Below, piece after piece: positions 43,187-53,792 of a DNA stretch of 64,000 bases. The stretch is from NCBI RefSeq assembly GCF_900156675.1, contig NZ_FTOH01000007.1:1-64000 (forward strand), read 5' to 3'. How positions within the stretch are numbered: the stretch's first letter is position 1; every line of letters begins with the position of its first letter. The position numbers and the translations under genes were made by a program. Below the pieces are notes generated by a model. It saw nothing but the letters and a program-made list of their open reading frames with translations. It had not been told where the DNA came from and ran no database searches. The stretch is from Thalassolituus maritimus. GTDB taxonomy: Bacteria > Pseudomonadota > Gammaproteobacteria > Pseudomonadales > Oceanobacteraceae.

Positions 43187-43213
43187 AAAACCCGAAGTTA
43201 AATTTCGGGTTTT
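43187..43213 (-). terminator. Terminator of SHOCT gene
   Basis: AAAACCCGAA pairs with TTTCGGGTTTT, with an A7 run at 43184-43190 that reads as T7 on the minus strand. Confidence 0.75.
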
Positions 43214-43280
43214 CAGGTGTTATAAAATCTGAGAAAAGTTCCTGTTGATTTCAGAGCCCGTTAATTTAGGCTCCCACTGA

Positions 43281-43760
43281 TTAAAGTTCCTGGAGTATTT
43301 CAGCCTTCTTCTGAGAGTATTCCTTCTCTGTAATCAGTTCGTCATCTCTAAGGTTCTGAAGGATCTCCAGGCGTTCTTTTATCGACTTCTTCTCTGCTTT
43401 TCTGGCCTTGCCACTGTGGGCGTTTGCAGGCTTCTCTTGTTGCAGGTGTTGTTGCATACAGTCGTATAACTCTGCTTTCAGGCTGATTTTGTTTATCGTC
43501 TTGATGCCGCCAGCCAGTGTCGGCTTACGGAAGCGGGATTCGCTACTGTCGAGGATAAGAATACTGTCGGCCCTGACTTCGAGGGCTTCTTTTTTCAGTT
43601 TTTCGATGCACTTTTCTTCTGTGCTGCTACTGCAGGATTCTTCTTTTACTAATAAGCACTGCTGTGCTTTTTCGGCGTCTATGATTCGAACTTCAGCCGC
43701 TTGAGCTGCGCTGGCGGCGGATAAAAAAAGTAAGGAAAACAGAAGTGGCGATGTTTTCAT
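43281..43760 (-). CDS. Secreted SHOCT-domain protein
   Basis: 159 aa. Signal peptide ending AQA, a small Cys-containing domain (four Cys around 36-52 and one near 100) with VRADSILILDSSES, of RcsF/DUF4156 style, and a C-terminal SHOCT helix pair (KERLEILQNLRDDELITEKE). SHOCT tails mediate oligomerisation. Exact role unknown. Between ompA and ilvD, monocistronic. Confidence 0.68.
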   Translation of the reverse strand: MKTSPLLFSLLFLSAASAAQAAEVRIIDAEKAQQCLLVKEESCSSSTEEKCIEKLKKEALEVRADSILILDSSESRFRKPTLAGGIKTINKISLKAELYDCMQQHLQQEKPANAHSGKARKAEKKSIKERLEILQNLRDDELITEKEYSQKKAEILQEL

Positions 43761-43798
43761 GGAATTATTTTCTCGTCATGTAAATATATTCGGACCAA

Positions 43799-43826
43799 CA
43801 AAAAGGCCGGTAAAAACCGGCCTTTC
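43799..43826 (-). terminator. ilvD terminator
   Basis: AAAAGGCCGGT, short loop, ACCGGCCTTT just after the ilvD stop. Confidence 0.82.
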
Positions 43827-43831
43827 TGACA

Positions 43832-45670
43832 TCAGTCGTCGAGCATAGCTTTGTCGCGGACGGCACCCTTATCGGCGCTGGTGGCGAACTTGGCGTAGGC
43901 TTTCAATGCCGTGGTCACTTTACGTGGGCGTTCCTCGGCAGGTTTCCAACCTTTCTTATCCTGTTCGTGGCGACGGTGAGACAGCTCTTCAGCCGTCAGG
44001 TCGACATTGATCGAACGGTTCGGGATATCAATGTTGATGATGTCGCCGTCTTTCAACAGGCCAATGGCACCGCCAGACGCAGCTTCTGGTGAGCAGTGGC
44101 CAATCGACAGACCAGATGTACCGCCAGAGAAGCGACCGTCAGTCAGCAGGGCACACTCTTTACCCAGGCCTTTCGACTTGAGGTACGACGTTGGGTACAG
44201 CATTTCCTGCATACCCGGGCCGCCTTTCGGGCCTTCGTAGCGGATGATCACGATATCACCGGCAACGATTTCGTCGTTCAGGATGCCGGTAACGGCGTCG
44301 TCCTGGCTTTCAAAGATGCGCGCACGGCCTTGGAATACATGAATCGATTCATCCACACCAGCTGTTTTAACCACACAGCCATCAAGGGCGATGTTGCCAT
44401 ACAGAACGGCTAAGCCACCTTCCTGTGAGTAGGCGTTTTCAATACTGCGGATACAACCGTTTTCGCGGTCGCCGTCTAACGTTGGCCAGCGAGTGCTCTG
44501 GCTGAATGCCGTCTGAGTCGGGATGCCGGCAGGGCCAGCTTTGTAGAACTGAACCACTTCTTCGCTTGGGCTGCGCATGATGTCCCACTTATCCAGCGCT
44601 TCTTTCATGGTGGCGCTGTGTACGGTTGGCAGGTCATTGTGCAGCAGGCCAGCGCGATCAATTTCACCCAGGATACCCATGATGCCACCGGCGCGGTGCA
44701 CGTCTTCCATGTGGTACAGCGGTGAGTTCGGCGCCACTTTACACAGCTGAGGAACAACACGAGACAGACGGTCGATGTCTTTCAGGTCGAAGTCGACTTC
44801 GGCTTCCTGAGCAGCGGCCAGCAGGTGGAGGATAGTATTGGTTGAGCCGCCCATGACGATATCGAGGGTCATGGCGTTTTCAAACGCTTTGAAGTTGGCG
44901 ATAGAGCGAGGCAGTACAGACTCATCGTCCTGCTCGTAGTAACGCTTGGCGTTTTCAACAATCTTGCGGCCGGCTTCGAGGAACAGTTGCTCACGGTCAG
45001 CGTGAGTCGCCAGTACCGAGCCGTTACCCGGCAGCGCCAGACCCAATGCTTCAGTCAGACAGTTCATGGAGTTCGCTGTGAACATACCAGAACACGAACC
45101 ACAGGTCGGGCAGGCGCTGCGCTCATATTCGGCGACTTTCTCGTCAGACGCAGAATCGTCAGCGGCGATGACCATGGCATCAACCAGATCCAGCTTGTGC
45201 TCAGACAGTTTGGTCTTACCGGCTTCCATCGGGCCGCCAGAAACAAAGATCACTGGAATGTTCAGGCGCAGAGCGGCCAGCAGCATTCCCGGAGTGATTT
45301 TGTCGCAGTTTGAGATACAGACAATCGCATCAGCACAGTGCGCGTTAACCATGTACTCAACAGAGTCGGCGATGATTTCACGGCTCGGCAGGCTGTAGAG
45401 CATGCCGTCGTGACCCATGGCGATACCGTCGTCTACGGCAATTGTATTGAATTCTTTCGCTACGCCACCGGCTTTCTCGATCTCGCGGGCAACCAGCTGG
45501 CCAAGATCTTTCAGGTGAACATGACCCGGAACGAACTGAGTGAATGAGTTCGCAACAGCGATGATAGGCTTCTGGAAATCATCGTCTTTCATACCCGTTG
45601 CACGCCACAGGGCGCGGGCTCCGGCCATATTGCGACCAGCGGTAGACGTCTTGGAACGATACTGAGGCAT
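43832..45670 (-). CDS. ilvD: Dihydroxy-acid dehydratase
   Basis: Third step of branched-chain amino acid synthesis, with an iron-sulphur cluster. 612 aa from the ATG at 45670 ([20 protein letters not shown]); the longer start is rejected. Cluster Cys in [12 protein letters not shown] and [20 protein letters not shown]-terminal [19 protein letters not shown]. Full family length. Confidence 0.97.
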   Translation of the reverse strand: MPQYRSKTSTAGRNMAGARALWRATGMKDDDFQKPIIAVANSFTQFVPGHVHLKDLGQLVAREIEKAGGVAKEFNTIAVDDGIAMGHDGMLYSLPSREIIADSVEYMVNAHCADAIVCISNCDKITPGMLLAALRLNIPVIFVSGGPMEAGKTKLSEHKLDLVDAMVIAADDSASDEKVAEYERSACPTCGSCSGMFTANSMNCLTEALGLALPGNGSVLATHADREQLFLEAGRKIVENAKRYYEQDDESVLPRSIANFKAFENAMTLDIVMGGSTNTILHLLAAAQEAEVDFDLKDIDRLSRVVPQLCKVAPNSPLYHMEDVHRAGGIMGILGEIDRAGLLHNDLPTVHSATMKEALDKWDIMRSPSEEVVQFYKAGPAGIPTQTAFSQSTRWPTLDGDRENGCIRSIENAYSQEGGLAVLYGNIALDGCVVKTAGVDESIHVFQGRARIFESQDDAVTGILNDEIVAGDIVIIRYEGPKGGPGMQEMLYPTSYLKSKGLGKECALLTDGRFSGGTSGLSIGHCSPEAASGGAIGLLKDGDIINIDIPNRSINVDLTAEELSHRRHEQDKKGWKPAEERPRKVTTALKAYAKFATSADKGAVRDKAMLDD

Positions 45671-45732
45671 GATCTCTCGTCTCTTTATACGTAAAATAGT
45701 GGGGTATTGTATCAATCACAGAGGTTGCGTGC

Positions 45733-46155
45733 ATGTCTGAACTTACCCTGTATTACGATGGGCTTTGTCCTCTTTGTGCTCGGGAGATTGATCATCTCTC
45801 GCGGCTCGACAAGGCGGGGAGACTGGCATTTGTGGATATTCAGCAGGAGGACTTTGCTGAGCGTTACCCGCACATTGATCCGCAGGCGGCGAGCACCATC
45901 CTTCACGCCAATACTGCTGGCGGTGAACTCCTGCTGGGTTTGGATGTCACTTACCGTGCCTGGTCGCTTGTTGGACGAGGCTTCTGGATTGCCCCGCTAA
46001 GATGGCCTGTCGTTCGCTGGTTTGCAGATAAGGCCTACCTCTGGTTTGCGCGCAATCGATACAAGGTGTCTGGCTGGCTGACGGGTCAGCAACGATGTGA
46101 CACCTGTGGTCCACAAGGATGTTCAATTGACGGTAAGAAACAAGGTGATAACTAA
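45733..46155 (+). CDS. DCC-family thiol-disulphide oxidoreductase (DUF393)
   Basis: 140 aa. The redox motif YYDGLCPLCAREIDHL (Cys-x-x-Cys) lies at residues 7-22, the family signature. A later hydrophobic block (LVGRGFWIAPLRWPVVRWF) and a C-terminal Cys pair (CDTCGPQGC) follow. Divergent from ilvD. Cytoplasmic redox role assumed. Confidence 0.86.
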   Translation: MSELTLYYDGLCPLCAREIDHLSRLDKAGRLAFVDIQQEDFAERYPHIDPQAASTILHANTAGGELLLGLDVTYRAWSLVGRGFWIAPLRWPVVRWFADKAYLWFARNRYKVSGWLTGQQRCDTCGPQGCSIDGKKQGDN

Positions 46156-47134
46156 GTACGCACCAATACTCCCTCGGGCTAAGGCCTTACCTGTAACTGT
46201 ATTACTCGGTTGGCTGTCGCTGATACTGGCGGGTTGTTCTTCATCGCCCGTAAAGCCTCTGGACTCTGAGGTCGCCAGTCTCAATTCACGGCTCTACCTC
46301 GCTCACGGTGCCAGTGCAGGAGATGCGCCTCTGAATTCCTTACAGGCGATTGAAGCAACTCTGAAGCGTAGTGATTATGACGGCATCGAAATTGATATCG
46401 TTCTTGCCGGCGACAGTGTTCCGCTCTTGGCCCACGATCCCTGGATCAGTGAACAAAACTGTCGTCGATACGATGGTCAGGCATTTGAACCTGTGTATAT
46501 CCGTGATGTGTATTCAGATGAGTTGAATGAATTGTTCGAATGCCACTTCCCTGCTGGAAAGAACGGTGCTGCAGAAAAGACGTCTGACTATCACCCGCTC
46601 GTAACGCTTGCTGAAGCTTTTTCTATTATCAGAGGTTACCCTGAAAAAACAATTTATCTTGATCTTAAAATTCAGGCAGGCGCAACGCTCGATGTTGAAG
46701 AATACGGAGCCGAAATTTACCTCGCGCTGATTGAGCAGGAAATAGAAAACCCTGTATTTATTGAGGTTCCTGAAAAATATCAGGTGGAAAAAATAAAGAA
46801 CTCTCTCGAAGATTTTAATGCTCGGATCGCACTTTCATATTCCGCCTTTTATGCCGGTGATGACTGGGACTACATTGGAGCACTGGCTGCGGTCCGTACC
46901 TTATTTTTTGCAGAAAATCCGATAGCCGCCGCGAACGAATCGGGCGCAGATGTGTTGGTCAGTCCAACGATTGTAATGTCACATTCTTCTGTCGAGAATC
47001 TGCATAAAAGTGAGATTCTTTATGGCACGTTTCTGGTGGATGATGCCGAATCTCTGAAGTCGGCCTGCGATCATGGAGCCGATATTATTATTACCGATAT
47101 TCCTATTAAGCAGCGCTGTGAGCCTGACTTATGA
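46127..47134 (+). CDS. Glycerophosphodiester phosphodiesterase lipoprotein
   Basis: About 335 aa. The TTG at 46127 has AAGGA 7 nt upstream and gives a signal peptide ending in lipobox LAGC. LAHGASAGDAPLNSLQAI replaces the usual HRG-ENT opening, with YDGIEIDIVL and LLAHDPW as the metal/catalytic blocks of the GDPD TIM barrel. HGASAGDAPLNS is a divergent first motif, so activity on standard substrates is uncertain. It overlaps the DCC gene by 29 nt and RNase J by 4 nt. Confidence 0.72.
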   Translation: MTVRNKVITKYAPILPRAKALPVTVLLGWLSLILAGCSSSPVKPLDSEVASLNSRLYLAHGASAGDAPLNSLQAIEATLKRSDYDGIEIDIVLAGDSVPLLAHDPWISEQNCRRYDGQAFEPVYIRDVYSDELNELFECHFPAGKNGAAEKTSDYHPLVTLAEAFSIIRGYPEKTIYLDLKIQAGATLDVEEYGAEIYLALIEQEIENPVFIEVPEKYQVEKIKNSLEDFNARIALSYSAFYAGDDWDYIGALAAVRTLFFAENPIAAANESGADVLVSPTIVMSHSSVENLHKSEILYGTFLVDDAESLKSACDHGADIIITDIPIKQRCEPDL

Positions 47135-48513
47135 CGCCTTCAAGTTCCGATCTGGTCTTTCTACCCTTAGGCGGCACTGGCGAGATCGGCATGAACATGA
47201 ACCTCTATGGCCACGATGGAAAGTGGCTGATGGTCGATTGTGGCGTCACCTTCCCTAAGCCCGGACGCGTCAGTGCGGATGGTACACGGCATCATAGCGG
47301 CGAACCTGATACTCAAATGCCTGACCCTGAGTTTATTGAGGCGCGCAAAGATGACCTTGCGGGGCTGATTATTACTCATGCTCACGAGGATCATGTCGGC
47401 GCTGTGCCGTATCTCTGGCATAGGTTGCGTTGCCCGATTTACTGCACCCGGTTTACCGCAGAAGTACTGAAGAAAAAGCTCGCTGAGCACGGCATTCTGC
47501 ATCAGGTAAAACTTATTATTCCTGAAACTGGCGAGCGTTTGCATATCGGCCCGTTTGATGTGCAATGGTTGCCGTTAACCCATTCGATTCCTGATCCGAA
47601 CTGTTTAATGATCCGCACGCCCTTAGGCAATATTTTTCATACCGGTGACTGGAAGCTGGACCCTGACCCGGTCGTGGGGCATGGCTATAAAGAAGAGACC
47701 TTCCGTAAGCTGGCCGATGAAGGCGTGCTGGCGATGGTGTGCGACTCGACCAATGCCACAACAAAGGGACATTCGGTGTCAGAAGGCGATCTGTACGATG
47801 GGTTACGCCATTACATCGAGAGTGCGAAAGGTCGCGTGGTTGTCACCTGTTTCGGCAGTAATATAGCGCGCTTGCTGACGTTATCTCATATTGCCGAAGA
47901 TACCGGGCGCTACATGGGGCTGTACGGCCGTTCCCTGATTAATATGCATCAGTGTGCCAAACGGGCGGGTGTCTGGCCTTACAGTGCAGGTGCCGTGGAT
48001 ACCGGCCATCTGGGCTATTTACCTCGCAGCGAAGTGCTTGCTGTCGCCACCGGCAGTCAGGGGGAACCCCGCACCGCGTTGCGCAGGCTTGCCACCGGAA
48101 CACATCCGGATTTTGAATTGGAGGCAGGCGATCGGGTGATCTTCAGTGCCAGAGCGATCCCCGGTAATGAAGAAGCCATTCAGGGCGTGATTGATCAACT
48201 CACGGCGCTCGGCGTTGAGGTCATTACGGTCGATAATGCAGAGCATGATATCCATGCCTCAGGGCATCCGGCGCAGGATGAGTTGAAGATGTTGTACAAC
48301 TGGGTTCAGCCTGAGATTGCGATTCCCGTTCATGGTGAGTCTGAGCATATGAAAGCCCACGCTGGGCTGGCAAAGGGCTGCGGAATCCCGCGCACCATGA
48401 CCGGGCGGAACGGTGACTTGTTTATGTTGCGACCGGTACCGGGAATGCAACGTCAGAAGGTCAGGACGGGCCGCCTCGGATACGAAAAAGGCGGCCTGGT
48501 AAAAGTGGAATAA
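47131..48513 (+). CDS. RNase J-type metallo-beta-lactamase nuclease
   Basis: 460 aa. GGTGEIGMNMNLY opens the fold, ITHAHEDHVGAVPYLW is the metal motif, then a beta-CASP domain with VTCFGSNIARLL and a closing IPVHGESEHMKAHAGLAKGCG. Shorter than B. subtilis RNase J, lacking most of the C-terminal domain. Probably an RNA exo/endonuclease. Translationally coupled to the GDPD gene (ATGA). Confidence 0.86.
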   Translation: MTPSSSDLVFLPLGGTGEIGMNMNLYGHDGKWLMVDCGVTFPKPGRVSADGTRHHSGEPDTQMPDPEFIEARKDDLAGLIITHAHEDHVGAVPYLWHRLRCPIYCTRFTAEVLKKKLAEHGILHQVKLIIPETGERLHIGPFDVQWLPLTHSIPDPNCLMIRTPLGNIFHTGDWKLDPDPVVGHGYKEETFRKLADEGVLAMVCDSTNATTKGHSVSEGDLYDGLRHYIESAKGRVVVTCFGSNIARLLTLSHIAEDTGRYMGLYGRSLINMHQCAKRAGVWPYSAGAVDTGHLGYLPRSEVLAVATGSQGEPRTALRRLATGTHPDFELEAGDRVIFSARAIPGNEEAIQGVIDQLTALGVEVITVDNAEHDIHASGHPAQDELKMLYNWVQPEIAIPVHGESEHMKAHAGLAKGCGIPRTMTGRNGDLFMLRPVPGMQRQKVRTGRLGYEKGGLVKVE

Positions 48514-48516
48514 ATT

Positions 48517-49260
48517 TCAGAGAGAGCGGGTGTCGATTCGCTTTCTGAATTCTTCTGCACTTTCTTTTCGCTCCGAGTAGCGGTCGGTAAAGTAGTCTTT
48601 TTTATCCCTAAGCAGCAGGGTAAATTTCATCAGCTCTTCCATAACGTCGACGATGCGGTCGTAATAAGGCGACGGCTTCATACGATCGTTGTCATCAAAT
48701 TCCAGCCAGGCCTTTGGGACCGAAGACTGGTTGGGGATCGTCACCATACGCATCCAGCGCCCCAGAATCCGCATCTGGTTAACGGCGTTGAATGATTGCG
48801 AGCCGCCACAAACTTGCATGATGGCCAGAGTTTTCCCCTGAGTTGGTCTAACGCCCTGAAGTGCGAGGGGTATCCAATCTATTTGTGCTTTCATTATGCC
48901 TGTCATTGCCCCATGACGTTCCGGGCTGCACCAGACCATTCCCTCGCTCCAGTTAGCCAGCTCGCGCAGTTCTTTCACTTTGGGGTGATCCGCGTCGGCG
49001 TCATCGGGCAGCGGCAGACCTGATGGGTTAAAGGTCCGGGTTTCGGCTCCGAGCCATTCGAGAATCCGGGCGGCTTCCTCCGTTGCCAGGCGGCTGAAAG
49101 AGCGCTCTCGCAGAGACCCGTAGAGCAGCAGAATCCGGGGCTTGTGATCACTTTCTTTTTCGTTAAACAAGGTGCTTTCGTTGATCGGATTCAGGCAGTC
49201 GTCGTCGATATTCGGCATGTGTTGGGACGTTGGGAGGGTGGTATCGCTGTAGTCGGTCAT
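48517..49260 (-). CDS. arsH: ArsH-type NADPH:FMN oxidoreductase
   Basis: 247 aa flavodoxin-like enzyme. [20 protein letters not shown] binds FMN phosphate, and [20 protein letters not shown] is the ArsH signature. ArsH can oxidise trivalent organoarsenicals or act as a quinone/azo reductase. No other ars genes are near. Convergent with RNase J, 3 nt apart. Confidence 0.88.
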   Translation of the reverse strand: MTDYSDTTLPTSQHMPNIDDDCLNPINESTLFNEKESDHKPRILLLYGSLRERSFSRLATEEAARILEWLGAETRTFNPSGLPLPDDADADHPKVKELRELANWSEGMVWCSPERHGAMTGIMKAQIDWIPLALQGVRPTQGKTLAIMQVCGGSQSFNAVNQMRILGRWMRMVTIPNQSSVPKAWLEFDDNDRMKPSPYYDRIVDVMEELMKFTLLLRDKKDYFTDRYSERKESAEEFRKRIDTRSL

Positions 49261-49417
49261 AGTTGGCTCGGGATGAATTGATTGGCTCAGGCGTATGCTA
49301 ACCGGGTTAGTGGACGTTACACAAAGTGCATGGTTTCTGTGTATGATCCACTGCGCAGCAATTTAAAAGTGCTCAGGTAACGATAAAAATAACACCAAGC
49401 TGATAAAGGGCAGGCGC

Positions 49418-51535
49418 ATGGATCTTAATGCTCACGACGGTTCTGAAAATACTACCCATGAGAAGAGCGAGGGCCTCTATCGTTGGTTATCAACATTTCC
49501 GGCATTTTTGATACTGCTTGCAGTCGTACTGCTGAATACCAGTCATGCAATTCATGCTCAGCTACTGCTGTTAGGGGAAGCTCAGTGGGAAGGCTACTAT
49601 CAGTTACGGGTTGATCCTCAAGCACCTGCCTGTAATCCCGATCAGGATATCGAACAAGCCTTGCAGCGAATGATCAGGGAGCAGGAAGAAGCGGATGACG
49701 AGTTTGATCTGCTGGCCTCCGATCCGGTTCCGCCAGAGGTCTTGCGTCAGTCGCTTGAAGCGGCAAAAGCAGATTGTGAGTTTAAGTTCGACCGTTATCA
49801 CGGCATTGTTGAGCGCATTACTCCCACGGTGGAAGCCTACCGGTCGTTAGAGAAGTGGGTCGCTGATCTCGGCGAATTCCGCATGGTCGCTTCCGGGATC
49901 ATGCTTGCAGTATTAGTTCTGATCTGCGGCGGAACTGCACTGCTGCGTAAGCATCATATTTCGCTGCGCCCGGCGGCGAGTGTGCTGGATTATCGGGTAT
50001 CGGCACTGGCCCAGCTTGGTGCGTTCGCCATTCTTTTCTTCTCCATGGTCAGCTTTAAAAGCGTTGCTTTGTCAGCGGGCATCAATGTCAGCTCTGAGCA
50101 CCTGACGCTGCTTTGGGTCTGGATTCTCGGGTTCGGCTCCGCCATGGCGATCTGCCTGTATCAGGTTATCAAGGTTCCGGAAGATGCTGTGCCGGGCGGG
50201 AATATGGGCAACGCACTTCTGTCGACACCGCTGTATGCCATTTTTACGCTTATATCTGGCAGCTACTTTCTGTTAAACGGGCACGCTTCGGGCATCGGTA
50301 TTTACATCAATCAGATGATGGAACTGGCGTCCCTGATGCTGAATGTCGCTCTGTATGTGCTGATCGGTATGTTGCTGAAACGTACCGATCTGGCGCAGAA
50401 GGTATTCGATGTTTTTCGTCCGTTTAACTTCCGTCCTGAAATGCTGGCGGTGATTGCGGTTGCCGTGTCGGCGGTGCCTACAGCCTACACGGGCGGTTCC
50501 GGTATTTTCGTGATTGCCGTCGGCAGCCTTGTGTACCTTGAGGTGCGCAGAGCCGGTGCACGTCGACAGCTGGCGCTCGCTGCGACAGCAATGTCAGGCT
50601 CTCTCGGTGTGGTTTTGCGTCCGTGTCTGCTGGTGGTCATTGTCGCCGCACTGAATAATGAGGTGACGACGGACGAGTTATTCGGCTGGGGGGTAAAAGT
50701 CTTCCTGTTAACAACCGCGCTTTTTGCTTTTTACGCATTTATCACCAGTAAGAAAGACGACTATCAGAACCTTCAGAAAACAGACGGTAGCGTCTGGCCA
50801 GCATTCTTTAATGCACTCAAGCCACTGATTCCTTATGTGCTTCTTATTGCGGCCACGCTGGTCGTTTACGCTCTGGTGCTGGCCGCGTATCTGGATGAGT
50901 TTTCGGCGCCGACTATCCTTCCCGTTTTGCTTGCCGTGATTCTGATTTATGAGCGTATCGCGGATAAAAAAGCGCGGGCCTCTGGCGAGGTCGATGACAA
51001 TACGCCAGAGAAGCCTTCGTTATTTGCCAACCTTCAGTCATCCACGTCTGAGGCGACTGTGCATATCGGTGCCTTGCTGATGTTGATGGGCACGACCATG
51101 ACGATCGGTGGTGTGATTGAGCGCGCTGAGTTGATGACTCTGCTGCCTGCAGAGTTCAGTTCGGTATGGATGGCGATGCTGGCTCTGGTCACTATTCTGG
51201 TGTTGATCGGCATGATCATGGATCCATACGGCGCTGTGCTTCTGGTCAGCGTCACCATTGCCGGTATTGCCTACAAAGCGGGTATCGATCCGATTCATTT
51301 CTGGATGGTCACTCTGGTAGCCTTCGAGCTGGGGTATCTGAGTCCGCCGGTTGCACTGAATCACTTGCTGACAAGGCAAGTCGTTGGTGAAGAAGAAATC
51401 CGACTGTCCAAGCTGGAGACTCAGGGAGAGAGCTTCTGGTATCGCCACGAGAAAATTCTGCTGCCACTGGTCACCATGGCAACGGCGCTGGTGATCGTCG
51501 CCTTCGGACCTCTGCTTTGGCAGGACTATTTCTGA
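49418..51535 (+). CDS. TRAP transporter large permease, extended
   Basis: 705 aa with more than 12 hydrophobic spans. A first helix (about 23-46) is followed by a ~100-residue soluble, acidic domain with Cys pair (CNPD, DCEF), then the DctM-like permease (GGSGIFVIAVGSLVYLEVRR, and SGSLGVVLRPCLLVVI; C-terminal ELGYLSPPVALNHLLTRQVV). TRAP systems import organic acids with a sodium gradient. No small permease or binding-protein gene is adjacent. Confidence 0.78.
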   Translation: MDLNAHDGSENTTHEKSEGLYRWLSTFPAFLILLAVVLLNTSHAIHAQLLLLGEAQWEGYYQLRVDPQAPACNPDQDIEQALQRMIREQEEADDEFDLLASDPVPPEVLRQSLEAAKADCEFKFDRYHGIVERITPTVEAYRSLEKWVADLGEFRMVASGIMLAVLVLICGGTALLRKHHISLRPAASVLDYRVSALAQLGAFAILFFSMVSFKSVALSAGINVSSEHLTLLWVWILGFGSAMAICLYQVIKVPEDAVPGGNMGNALLSTPLYAIFTLISGSYFLLNGHASGIGIYINQMMELASLMLNVALYVLIGMLLKRTDLAQKVFDVFRPFNFRPEMLAVIAVAVSAVPTAYTGGSGIFVIAVGSLVYLEVRRAGARRQLALAATAMSGSLGVVLRPCLLVVIVAALNNEVTTDELFGWGVKVFLLTTALFAFYAFITSKKDDYQNLQKTDGSVWPAFFNALKPLIPYVLLIAATLVVYALVLAAYLDEFSAPTILPVLLAVILIYERIADKKARASGEVDDNTPEKPSLFANLQSSTSEATVHIGALLMLMGTTMTIGGVIERAELMTLLPAEFSSVWMAMLALVTILVLIGMIMDPYGAVLLVSVTIAGIAYKAGIDPIHFWMVTLVAFELGYLSPPVALNHLLTRQVVGEEEIRLSKLETQGESFWYRHEKILLPLVTMATALVIVAFGPLLWQDYF

Positions 51536-51580
51536 CAAGAATGTCTGACACGAGCAGAGAGCTTTCTTTCTGCTAAAACA

Positions 51581-51636
51581 GGGTGATTCGATCACCCTTT
51601 GAACAGAAGGCCGCTTTCAGGGAGAATAGCGGCCTT
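51581..51636 (+). terminator. Two hairpins between TRAP permease and prfC
   Basis: GGGTGAT-TCG-ATCACCC (51581-51597) then GGCCGCT...AGCGGCC (51609-51636) with short T tails. The second lies 24 nt before the prfC start and might act in its leader. Confidence 0.6.
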
Positions 51637-51659
51637 TCAATCTTCAGTTCAGAGAAGTC

Positions 51660-53249
51660 ATGTCTGATACACCATTTCAGCAGGAAGTCGGCAAGCGTCG
51701 GACTTTCGGCATTATCTCCCACCCGGATGCGGGTAAAACCACGATTACCGAAAAGCTGCTGCTGTTCGGGAATGCGATTCAGCTCGCCGGTACCGTAAAG
51801 GGCAAAAAGACCGGCCGTATGGCCACGTCTGACTGGATGCAGATGGAGCAGGAGCGTGGTATCTCGATCACGACCTCGGTGATGCAGTTCCCGTATCGTG
51901 AGCGCATGGTCAACCTGCTGGATACCCCGGGGCACGAGGACTTCTCAGAAGATACTTACCGCACACTGACCGCTGTTGACTCTGTACTGATGGTGATCGA
52001 CGGCGCGAAAGGTGTAGAAGACCGGACCATCAAACTGATGGACGTGTGTCGTCTGCGTGACACGCCGATCTTTACCTTCATCAATAAGATGGACCGCGAA
52101 GTCCGCGATCATATCGAAGTACTGGATGAGATCGAGACAGTACTGAACATTAAGTGTGCGCCAGTGACCTGGCCGATCGGTATGGGCAAGGCGTTCAAAG
52201 GCATCTATGACCTGATGGCGGACACTATCCATGTGTTCAAGCAGGGGCAGGCGAGCGTTGTTCCAGACGATATTCAGATCAAGGGTCTCGATTCACCGGA
52301 AGCGCTTGAGTTGCTCGGCGAAGAGCTGGTGGAAGAAGTCAAAGAAGAGATTGAACTGGTACAGGCAGCGAGCCACGAATTTGATCTGCAGGAATACCTC
52401 GACGGCAAGCTGACGCCCGTCTTCTTCGGGACTGCACTGGCGAACTTCGGTGTGCGTGAAATGCTCAACTACTTTGTCGAGTGGGCGCCATCACCGTTAC
52501 CGCGTGGTACTGATCTTGGCGAAGTGGCGCCGGATGATGACAAGTTCACAGGCTTTGTCTTTAAAATTCAGGCCAACATGGACCCGAAACACAGGGACCG
52601 TATTGCCTTTATGCGCATCTGCTCGGGTACTTACAGCAAGGGCATGAAGATGAAGCACGTCCGTATCGGCAAGGATGTAAAGATTGCCGATGCTGTGACC
52701 TTCCTTGCGGGTGACCGCTCGGCGGTGGAAGAGGCCATCTCCGGTGACATCATCGGTCTACATAACCATGGCACTATCCAGATTGGTGACACCTTTACCA
52801 TGGGGGAAGATCGTCAGTTCACCGGTATTCCCCATTTTGCTCCGGAACTGTTCAAGCGGGTACGCTTAAAAGACCCTCTGAAAATGAAGCAGCTGCAGAA
52901 AGGTCTGCAGCAGCTTTCAGAAGAAGGGGCGACCCAGCTATTTATGCCGCTCAATAACAACGACCTGATTCTGGGCGCTGTGGGCGTGCTGCAGTTTGAC
53001 GTCGTGCAGCAGCGTTTGCGGGATGAATACAAAGTTGAGTGTATCTACGAGCCGGTGAACGTAAATACCGCTCGTTGGGTCTATTGCGACGATGAGCGCA
53101 AGCTCGAAGAGTTTAAGCGTAAGGGCGGAGAGAACCTGGCGATTGATGGCGGTGGTTACCTCACCTACATTGCGCCGACCCGCGTCAACCTGTCGCTGAC
53201 TGAAGAGCGTTGGCCGGATATTCAGTTCCGCTCAACGCGTGAGCACTGA
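51660..53249 (+). CDS. prfC: Peptide chain release factor 3
   Basis: 529-aa GTPase that recycles RF1/RF2. G1 [16 protein letters not shown] (about 20-35), G2/G3 [12 protein letters not shown] and [17 protein letters not shown]4 [11 protein letters not shown]-like domains follow and the length is normal. AGAGAAG lies just before the ATG. Confidence 0.98.
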   Translation: MSDTPFQQEVGKRRTFGIISHPDAGKTTITEKLLLFGNAIQLAGTVKGKKTGRMATSDWMQMEQERGISITTSVMQFPYRERMVNLLDTPGHEDFSEDTYRTLTAVDSVLMVIDGAKGVEDRTIKLMDVCRLRDTPIFTFINKMDREVRDHIEVLDEIETVLNIKCAPVTWPIGMGKAFKGIYDLMADTIHVFKQGQASVVPDDIQIKGLDSPEALELLGEELVEEVKEEIELVQAASHEFDLQEYLDGKLTPVFFGTALANFGVREMLNYFVEWAPSPLPRGTDLGEVAPDDDKFTGFVFKIQANMDPKHRDRIAFMRICSGTYSKGMKMKHVRIGKDVKIADAVTFLAGDRSAVEEAISGDIIGLHNHGTIQIGDTFTMGEDRQFTGIPHFAPELFKRVRLKDPLKMKQLQKGLQQLSEEGATQLFMPLNNNDLILGAVGVLQFDVVQQRLRDEYKVECIYEPVNVNTARWVYCDDERKLEEFKRKGGENLAIDGGGYLTYIAPTRVNLSLTEERWPDIQFRSTREH

Positions 53250-53358
53250 TCATCGTAATCGCGCGCCATTGATATTCGTCTGACTTTCCTTGCGGACAGG
53301 TCATTCTGAACTAAGCTTTCCTGCATGGATATCATCGCTGTGCGGGGGCTTAGCGACA

Positions 53359-53670
53359 ATGGCGATTTACTTTTTATCAGGCGTACTTATCACATTGGTT
53401 CTTTGTGGTGGCATACGCTGGTGGATTCAGACTCTCCTGACTCAGGAGAAACTGATGCTGGACGATGCAAAAGGTTACTTTCTGATTACCTGTATTGTGG
53501 TTGGCTTTCTGGTCAGCGCCGGATTTTTCTGGGCAGGGCAGGTAATGGGATATGACCAGGCAGAAGAGACGTCTCAGGCAATGGGGCTGGCGATTCTGTT
53601 AGACGTCATGGTGGCTCTTCTGAGCCTGATCTGGGGCCTGGTTTCTCTTAAGGAGCCAGAGCAGTACTGA
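53359..53670 (+). CDS. Three-span membrane protein of unknown function
   Basis: 103 aa from the ATG at 53359; a longer TTG start at 53290 gives an unlikely extension. Hydrophobic segments at about 3-22, 40-62 and 72-93 leave little soluble sequence. Not recognised. It lies between prfC and the ribosomal protein operon. Confidence 0.6.
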   Translation: MAIYFLSGVLITLVLCGGIRWWIQTLLTQEKLMLDDAKGYFLITCIVVGFLVSAGFFWAGQVMGYDQAEETSQAMGLAILLDVMVALLSLIWGLVSLKEPEQY

Positions 53671-53717
53671 GGTTTTACCTTGTAATGCAGGGACTTAAAA
53701 ACTAATTGAATTAGTCC

Positions 53718-53744
53718 TTGCACTACCCCAATCCCTCCTATAGA
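53718..53744 (+). promoter_or_regulatory. Probable rplM-rpsI promoter
   Basis: TTGCAC (-35) and TATAGA (-10, 53739-53744) are 15 bp apart, ending 48 nt before the rplM ATG. Confidence 0.5.
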
Positions 53745-53792
53745 ATGCCGCCCTCTTTTCGAATCAACAATGCCCTTGAAGGCGAGAATTTG

